From: Carallia brachiata
Taxonomy: Eukaryota > Streptophyta > Magnoliopsida > Malpighiales > Rhizophoraceae
Reading direction: 5' to 3'
Length of the DNA: 64,000 nt
Assembly (NCBI GenBank): GCA_021464245.1
Contig: JADCRB010000013.1
Coordinates: forward strand, 5,458,959 to 5,522,958
The translations under genes and the position numbers were made by a program. Every line of letters starts with the position of its first letter. Within the stretch, counting starts at the first letter, position 1. Of the stretch, positions 59,823 through 64,000 are shown piece after piece. The notes beneath the pieces were generated by a model. It searched no databases. It saw only the letters and a program-made list of their open reading frames with translations, and had not been told where the DNA came from.

Positions 59823-61487
59823 TATAAGGTACATGTTATTTCTTCTCCTTTTTCTATATCTTTTTCATCCTTAAATTCTAGATGTACATCTTCGTATGTT
59901 TGGATTGGTCCAACAACTTGGCGATGTCTTATAGAGTGAATAAAAGAAGGAAGTATATAATTTTTTAATCCTAAATCTTTGTATTTTTTTTCATACAATT
60001 CTTAAATATTTTTAACTTCATTTGAATTCTGAATTTTTCGATTTTTTATCAAATCAATTTTTTTATTTATGAAAAGTTATTAATCTATTAATAAATGAGT
60101 TTAAATTAATAAAAATTATTTAAAAAAGTCAAATAAATGAATTAAATATTTTTTTCATCAACAAATATGCACATAAAATATTTTTTTAATCAATAAATAC
60201 ATGAATTAAATATGTAAAGTACATACTTTTTAATAGAAAAAAAAATTTAATTAATTTATTTAATCTTTTTTTAAATAATTTTTGTAAAGTCAAAAATTTT
60301 TTTTTAATTAATTAATTATTTTTCGTTAACAGAGAAATTAATTTAGTTAAAAAATTTAAAATTTATATATAAAAAATTTTAAAAATTTAAGATTTTAAAA
60401 TTGTATATCCCATAAAAGGAGTTATAACCTTTTAACCTTTTAAGGTTGGTTTGTCCCGAGAAAATGGATAGAAGTTATACCTGTGGCGGATCTGGCCCAT
60501 GTACTGGACTTGGTGAATTTTGTTCAGGGACAAAGACAACACAGGATGAAGAGATGTTGGGTCATGGGCTTGCTGTCCTCCGTAAAAAAATGTTAAGAAA
60601 AAAAAAAAAAAAAAGCGCATTTTTTCTTTTAAAAAAAATCATGGTCAATTCATTGCTGGATATCAATCATTGTTTATTTTATTCACCAACCATATCATTT
60701 GTATTCAAGTATTCACGTCTGAAAAATGGAATTCTGGTTGAAAAAAAAAAAAAGAAAAACGGAATTCTCACAATGCTATGGCAGATAAGCTATCAATATA
60801 TTGGAACACCTAAAATAGTAGGCTACTAATAAAGAAGCGTATTTTTATACTGTAAAATTTAAATTTGAGTCTTGGTGTTTATATCTTTCTAAGTAAAAAA
60901 CTTAAGTTCCACAAAAAATAAGTAATGGATATGCGACGTCGATTTCAAACTCATCAATCTTTATGGTTTTTAGTAACAGAATTCTGTTCGATTCTAATAA
61001 TATTTTAGTGATAAGTTTACTTATTTGAAAATAATTAAAAGAGATAAATAAAAACGAAAATTACTCTAAATCTTAACTCACAAATACGATGAAACGATAC
61101 TTTTATTTTAGAATAAAAAAATCAATATATTGAGATTCCATAATCGGGAGTAAGAATTTGCCCAAGAGACGTGAGGGCAAGTAATAAAAAATATTCTTTT
61201 TTTTTTTCCTCTGTTAATGAGAAGGAAAATGCTATATATAGACAATGACGGTTCCAATTCTCTTAGAAACAAAAGCATCCCTCAAAGACAAACCTATAAT
61301 TATCACCCCTTATTTTGCTCTCTTCCACCCCATTCCTCCCGCGTCAAGCAAACCCCAGAAAACATCACTTTTCAGATCCCACACATAATTTGATTTTGAT
61401 TACGCACACACTTCTTCATCTTTCTCTTCTTTTCTCATGATTTTGACTCTCTTTCCTTCCTAAGAATTGATTTTTTTGTGGTCAAAA
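59655..61487. other. Intergenic, simple repeats, upstream region of the WD40 gene
   Basis: ATA/TAA repeat at 59677-59703 and a TA repeat at about 59782-59820 cause spurious frames. 59990-60410 is extremely AT-rich. The 127-codon frame at 60446-60829 consists largely of A-run lysines and is not recognisable. A TATA word at 61233-61240 lies 250 bases before the WD40 ATG and could be its core promoter. Confidence 0.5.
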
Positions 61488-64000
61488 ATGGAGAGGAAAA
61501 AAACGCTTACGATGGATTGGGATGCCTTGGGCGACCACGACGACGACGACGATCACTTCTTTGACACTCGCAATCGCTTGTCCTCCGTCGTCCCTCTCGA
61601 CTTGGCCTCCTCCGGTTCCGATGAGGATATTGATTTCGACGAAGCCCGAGTTCCTTCGCCTCCGCCATTTCTTCCGTTTCCACCAACGCATTCCGCAACT
61701 ACTCCGCCGCTTCATTCTCCCCGGACTACGACATCTGGATGGCGGCCCCCGGATCCATCACCGAGCGCCGGAAGCGTCTCCTTCAAGGCATGGGCTTAAC
61801 CCCAGATAAAGAGCTTCTTAGAATCGCAACCAAAGAGTTGAATCGTGCCATTTCCAATAAGGTCTTTGCATCCAACGGTAAGGCTAATGCCAAAGTTTCG
61901 CCGGAAAATCAAGAACGGGCTTCGCCTTCTCCGCTGCCGATAATGCTCGTGCGATCCAGGTCTGACAGTGACATTGAAGCGTTTTCCGTTGACAAGAAAA
62001 GAAAAGAACAATTCTTTGGCTTGATTTCCAAGCAAAGGCTGACCAGAACGTCTTCCATGATTATTGTGTCGCATTCTCGAATATGCACCGGCCCGGATTC
62101 CGTTAGAGTTTCGCCGATGGACGGCGGAACTGGGCCGTCAATTAGGCACGGTGGTGGCGCATTACAGACAATGTTGTCGAATAGTCGGTTCGGCGCATTT
62201 TTCTTGATAAAGAATTTGGATACTGGGAAAGAATTTATTGTCAACGAGTATGGCCAGGATGGTATGTGGAATAGGCTCAGCGATCTTCAGACGGGAAAGC
62301 AATTGACAATGGAAGAATTCGAGAAGTGCGTCGGGCATTCGCCTGTTGTTAAGGAGCTAATGCGGAGGGAAAATATTGTTTCCAGAACGCAACAAGACGA
62401 TGATGAGGAAGTTGACAGGAAAATTACAGCAAATTCGAATTTTTCCAAGAGTTTGCGGATGAGCAAGAGAAAAGGTGCAACTTTTTTGAAGAACATAAAG
62501 GGTGTGGCTTATTCTATATCTATGTCTGGATCGAAGCATGATAAAGAGAGGGAAAATTCAGCATTGCCTCCGGAGCCAAAACAAAGCAAGAATTCTTCTT
62601 CTTCTTCGTCTTCGGGATGGATGAAGGTTAGGCAGTCAGGGAAATCTTACAAAGAGCTTAGTGCTATGCATTTGTGTCAGGAAATTCAGGCTCATGAAGG
62701 ATCAATTTGGACCATCAAGTTCAGTCCGGATGCCCGGTTTCTTGCTAGTGGGGGCGAAGACAGGACTATTCATATATGGGAAGTGCAGGAATGTGAAGTT
62801 ATGTCGTTGAGTGAAGGGAATTTGAACCAACTTCATCCATCATTGTGTGGCTCAGTGCCGAGTTTAGGAGAGGTTACGCCATTGTCATCGGAGAAGAAGA
62901 AGAAGAGAAAGGGTTCATCGGGCAGCAAAGGAAATCCAATTCCAGAATATGTTCATGTTCCGGAAACAGTATTTTCCCTGTCGGAAAAACCGGTATGCTC
63001 TTTCACAGGTCATCTTGATGATGTCTTGGATTTATCCTGGTCCAAATCTCAGGTTAGAATTCTTGCTATTCTATTGTTGATCAATAGACATTAAACAATT
63101 GTGCCTGATTATGAGGTTTTATTCTCATGACTAAGAACAATTTATGAATTTGCAGCTATTGCTTTCGTCTTCAATGGACAAAACTGTGAGGTTGTGGGAC
63201 ATGGAAACCAACAGCTGCCTAAAGTTGTTTGCTCACAATGATTATGGTATCTTTTCTTACTATCTGCTCTTTGGGCCTTTTTCCTTGTTTTTCACGACCT
63301 ATATTGGCCCTTGTGATTTGTTTGGTTTGGTAGTAACTTGCATACAGTTCAATCCGATGGATGACAACTATTTCATCAGTGGGTCGCTTGATTCAAAGGT
63401 TCGAATATGGAGTGTGCCGAATCGGCAACTCATGGACTGGACGGATCTTCATGAAATGGTCACGGCTGTTTGCTACACTCCTGATGGCCAGGCGAGTTAT
63501 GCTACTTATACTGTCTTAATGAGTGCAAGTACTCAGTCTCTTACTTTGTGTTTTTGTAATTGAAGGGTGCCCTGGTTGGTTCACATAAAGGTAGTTGCCG
63601 GATGTACAGCGTTGAGGGTATGTGTTTATGTGCTAAATAATTGTGCCAGTTTTACCATTACATCTGCCATTGCAGCAATTGCATTGCAGTGATGTACTGT
63701 ACAACGGCTGTATTTAAGAAATTTTCCTCTGCTTTCTTTCTGTGTACAAAACTTCTAATTTAATTAATTTGGTGATCCAGATAACAAGCTGAGTCAAATG
63801 GACAATAGTATCATACACCACAAGAAGCGTTCTCAGGCAAAAAAGATTACTGGCTTTGAGGTATATCATTATTGCATTTCAGCCACATCAATTGTCTTGC
63901 TTAGTTCTTTTGGCTAAATTATAACTCTCTGTCATGCGCACAATAACCATGTTCATACCTAAATAGTACTCCCCAGGGAATCCATCTGAAGTGTTGGTTA
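61488..64000 (+). CDS. WD40-repeat protein (WDR44-like plant family), partial, frameshift near codon 55
   Basis: Exons 61488-63052, 63156-63246, 63334-63491, 63566-63617, 63781-63860 and 63967 to beyond the window end. The start [12 protein letters not shown] with an acidic Asp tract and [13 protein letters not shown] leads to a basic [20 protein letters not shown] segment, a Ser/Lys-rich region, and WD40 repeats: [20 protein letters not shown] ending IHIWEV, then [13 protein letters not shown], then [13 protein letters not shown]. Such proteins are presumed scaffolds; no reaction is known. The frame breaks at about 61651-61652: upstream reads DEARV then SPPPF, while the second frame from there reads [10 protein letters not shown] and continues for the rest of the exon. 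With one added T exon 1 would be 522 codons, so a single missing base in GTTCC is the only fault. All later exons are in phase. Intron 3 has a GC donor. Confidence 0.87.

Noticed and set aside
59753..59998. Forward and reverse frames with runs of Ile and Tyr
   Set aside because: They run through TA and TAA microsatellites and start or stop in AT-rich filler.
1..64000. CRISPR arrays, rRNA, bacterial operons or phage-like modules
   Set aside because: No regularly spaced short repeats and no prokaryotic gene layout were seen; spliced plant genes and plant transposons explain the window.

Overview
The window is nuclear DNA of a flowering plant, most likely a woody eudicot. Evidence: AT-rich intergenic DNA, GT-AG introns, plant gene families (BOI-type RING ligase, lHAOX-type hydroxyacid oxidase, CDC48B, eEF2, REM/VRN1-type B3 protein, SIAMESE-related protein), many small transposons, and tRNA-derived SINEs. 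I did not identify the species. There are no rRNA, CRISPR or prokaryotic features. All recognised genes are on the + strand.

Layout. 2.4-3.9 kb: BOI-related RING E3 ligase, intact. 3.9-20.9 kb: about 17 kb without a recognisable gene, holding a diverged 386-bp tandem duplication, hairpin MITEs and two 1.1-kb Mutator-like foldback elements in opposite orientation, each with a clean 9-bp target-site duplication. 20.9-38.4 kb: a direct segmental duplication of about 8 kb. Each half carries an 11-exon gene for a peroxisomal (S)-2-hydroxy-acid oxidase of the GLO4/GLO5 (lHAOX) type. Copy 1 is complete apart from two 1-bp deletions in homopolymers. Copy 2 is a clear pseudogene. Several transposons lie in only one half, so the matching site in the other half shows the empty target. 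39.7-45.1 kb: CDC48B-type double AAA ATPase, intact. 45.8-47.6 kb: a foldback element whose right terminal repeat was hit by a Harbinger-like element, itself filled with about 1 kb of purine-only satellite. 48.2-52.3 kb: elongation factor 2, intact. 53.2-55.3 kb: LINE reverse-transcriptase remnant and a 264-bp tandem duplication. 56.6-58.2 kb: two-domain B3 protein. 59.35-59.65 kb: SIAMESE-related CDK-inhibitor remnant. 61.5 kb to the right edge: a large WD40-repeat protein, cut by the window end, with a 1-bp frameshift near codon 55 and a GC-AG intron.

The genes are ordinary, unrelated nuclear genes and do not form a pathway. The interesting content is (a) the hydroxyacid-oxidase duplication with its insertion record, (b) the nested foldback/Harbinger/polypurine structure, (c) the foldback elements whose arms are dense in TGACGT motifs, and (d) the fact that most single-base frame breaks in otherwise intact genes fall in short homopolymers, which raises the possibility of assembly error. 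I found nothing that qualifies as a wholly new biological system. All coordinates and exon joins come from reading splice signals and reading-frame phase by eye.
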